The notes beneath the pieces are model-generated. The model saw only the letters and a program-made list of their open reading frames with translations, was not told the DNA's origin and did not search any database. From Vallitaleaceae bacterium (GTDB lineage: Bacteria; Bacillota; Clostridia; Lachnospirales; Vallitaleaceae): a DNA stretch of 7,200 nucleotides. Positions 5,589 to 7,200 of the stretch are shown in pieces. The DNA is taken from the NCBI GenBank assembly GCA_027858555.1, contig JAQICP010000460.1, positions 1 through 7,200 of the forward strand. The letters run 5' to 3'. The position numbers and the translations under genes are program-made. Every line of letters starts with the position of its first letter. The first letter of the stretch is position 1.

Positions 5589-7200
5589 TTATTTTTTCTT
5601 GCTGATTACAAAAGTTATAAGCAATGTAATCAGAAGAAGACCACCTAATCCTATGTACCCTGCAAGACTATAAGTGTCACTTATCTCCTCAACTACCACG
5701 CTACTAGCAGTATTCATCATATCGCCACCTGGTTTCATATCCTGATTGTTATTTGACCTCATATCTTGTGCATCGCCATCAGCTACTGCCATATCTGCTT
5801 GGTCTGTGCCATCTGGACCCATAGTTGTTTGGTCTGTTTGATTGCCGTCAATTGGTCCACCTTCCAAAGCTACATCAGGATTACTCACTAGCATCAATGT
5901 CATCATGTCAATATTGTTCTCTGCTAGGAAACTATCCACCAATTCTTTTGGTGGTAAGGTATCATTATTCACAAACTCAGCTAAATCATCTGGTAGATTA
6001 TCAAAACCCTTTAACGCTTCTAGTATTAGGGTTTCCATATCACCAACCCCATCTACCCACGCATCTACACCACCATCAACACCCGCAACAGCATCACCTT
6101 GTGGCATGCCATCTGTCATAGCATTTGGATCTACGCCATCAGTTGCTTGACTATCATCTCTATTAGTTGGTGCCGCAGGTTTTCCATTAGTAGCAAATCC
6201 TGCTCCACCTACCCGCCCAAAATTGCCACCGACATTGAATCCACCTGAAGATGTATTGCCCTGCCCGTCATTGGTACTGGAAATTGTACCTGCCATCTGT
6301 GCCCCTATAGATGCTGTTCTTTCAGAAACAAAATCCAGTAAGCTCATGGTAGTCTCGTTGCTTTCATGTACTTTTGCAACAAACTCATCATAGGTATAAA
6401 ATGATGTCGGGTCTTCTTCTACATATGTATCAATCAATTCAAAAATCCATTCTACTTTACTTGTAAAATTATCCTCATCAAAATAATTTGCCATTAATTC
6501 TTCTAAATAGCCATGATAGGTTAGCATATAATCTTCATTAGCTAATATTGTTTCAATCAATGGATACTCGCTTAAGGCACCAAGAACTGGCTCATCAATT
6601 AATAAATTAACCGCCTCTTCATCTGTCATAGCAGGAAAACCATTAAATGCCATGTTCAAATCCCACGGAATCCATTCAAAATAACCATCATCATTGTATA
6701 AGTAATAGTTATGAAACATGCCTCCTTGATAACTATCCATATTAACCGTAAACGTACTAACTGCTAAGTATTTCAAAAATCCATCTACATTGAATACGTC
6801 TTCAAGATTTTCACCTGATTCGATGACTTTCATGAGATTGATGATATCTTCATTGTCAGATGAGCTGCCATCATCTGGTGTAATACCATTATAACTGTCT
6901 GGATCGTCATCGATGTAATCAAGGTCTGATCCACCTGCCATTTCAGGTTTGTATAATTCGCCATTATTTGACCCATAATTGTCATATAGATAATCGTCAT
7001 TAACATCTTCAACTGACAAATACAAACCAAAATATTCATCATTGATGTACAGCTGGGCATAAGTAGTTCTTGATGCAACGGAGTCCAGGGATTCCAATGC
7101 TTCATACGCCATATACTCTCGCATATAACTGGCATCACCAAATATATTGTTTAAATTCAGTTTTGAAATACCATAAAAACTTTGATCTTCTATATAGTAA
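5589..7200 (-). CDS. CotH-kinase-family surface protein with C-terminal membrane anchor, N-terminus beyond window
   Basis: The last 536 residues of a CotH-domain protein; the frame stays open past 7200. Segments typical of the family, in visible-residue numbering, are KLNLNNIFGDASYMREYMAY (13-32), YAQLYINDEYFGLYLSVED (47-65), GELYKPEM (80-87), NMDSYQGGMFHNYYLY (153-168) and WIPWDLNMAF (176-185). The aspartates of the DSY and PWDLN motifs probably correspond to the catalytic and metal-binding positions of this atypical kinase fold. B. subtilis CotH phosphorylates spore coat proteins; the substrate here is unknown. After about residue 305 comes a long Asp/Asn/Gly-rich linker, interrupted by a likely helical stretch (about 386-445). 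A 20-residue hydrophobic segment (about 513-532) ending in SKKK follows. This predicts an extracellular domain tethered by a C-terminal membrane anchor; a signal peptide would be expected in the missing part. Gene symbol withheld because the anchored form differs from B. subtilis CotH. Confidence 0.88.
   Translation of the reverse strand, partial: YYIEDQSFYGISKLNLNNIFGDASYMREYMAYEALESLDSVASRTTYAQLYINDEYFGLYLSVEDVNDDYLYDNYGSNNGELYKPEMAGGSDLDYIDDDPDSYNGITPDDGSSSDNEDIINLMKVIESGENLEDVFNVDGFLKYLAVSTFTVNMDSYQGGMFHNYYLYNDDGYFEWIPWDLNMAFNGFPAMTDEEAVNLLIDEPVLGALSEYPLIETILANEDYMLTYHGYLEELMANYFDEDNFTSKVEWIFELIDTYVEEDPTSFYTYDEFVAKVHESNETTMSLLDFVSERTASIGAQMAGTISSTNDGQGNTSSGGFNVGGNFGRVGGAGFATNGKPAAPTNRDDSQATDGVDPNAMTDGMPQGDAVAGVDGGVDAWVDGVGDMETLILEALKGFDNLPDDLAEFVNNDTLPPKELVDSFLAENNIDMMTLMLVSNPDVALEGGPIDGNQTDQTTMGPDGTDQADMAVADGDAQDMRSNNNQDMKPGGDMMNTASSVVVEEISDTYSLAGYIGLGGLLLITLLITFVISKKK

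Noticed and set aside
5825..6150. Two overlapping plus-strand frames opposite the CotH linker, one His/Gln-rich
   Set aside because: Composition is a by-product of the Asp/Gly-rich codons on the minus strand; no ribosome site and no independent support.
6830..7141. Minus-strand frame of 103 codons in an alternative frame of the CotH gene
   Set aside because: Overlaps the well-supported CotH frame; Met/Ile/Thr-rich, low-complexity shadow.

Overview
The window is ordinary, gene-dense chromosome from a low-GC, anaerobic Firmicute, most likely in the Clostridia (Lachnospirales-like). The evidence is the AT-rich sequence, the strong AGGAGG-type ribosome binding sites, a T-box riboswitch, a two-subunit oxygen-sensitive iron-sulfur serine dehydratase, and a CotH-family surface protein. 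The species cannot be fixed from the sequence alone. All six genes are on the minus strand, so transcription runs from high to low coordinates.

In transcription order: (1) 7200-5589, a CotH-kinase-domain protein whose N-terminus lies outside the window. It has a long Asp/Asn/Gly-rich linker and a single C-terminal membrane anchor. (2) 5421-5107, ppnP, a small cupin nucleoside phosphorylase with its own near-consensus promoter and a strong hairpin terminator. (3) 4899-4240 and 4210-3338, sdaAB-sdaAA, the beta and alpha subunits of L-serine dehydratase (serine to pyruvate plus ammonia), a two-gene operon with a 29-base gap. (4) 3115-1511, prfC, peptide chain release factor 3, preceded by a putative promoter and a CAAT-rich leader. 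(5) 1043 to beyond position 1, ilvB, the acetolactate synthase large subunit, controlled by a complete T-box leader (about 1426-1130) with a consensus promoter, stem I, stem III, T-box/antiterminator and intrinsic terminator.

There is a loose metabolic link. Serine dehydratase makes pyruvate, and acetolactate synthase condenses pyruvate into branched-chain amino acid precursors. However, prfC lies between them and each unit has its own promoter signals, so co-regulation is not shown. The T-box most plausibly reads a valine codon (GUA), which would make ilvB responsive to uncharged tRNA-Val.

I found no tRNA, rRNA, CRISPR array, insertion sequence or defence system, and no convincing undescribed system. 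The items most worth a second look are the T-box specifier, the architecture of the CotH protein and the repetitive, hairpin-forming leader of prfC. Plus-strand open frames are antisense shadows of these genes.
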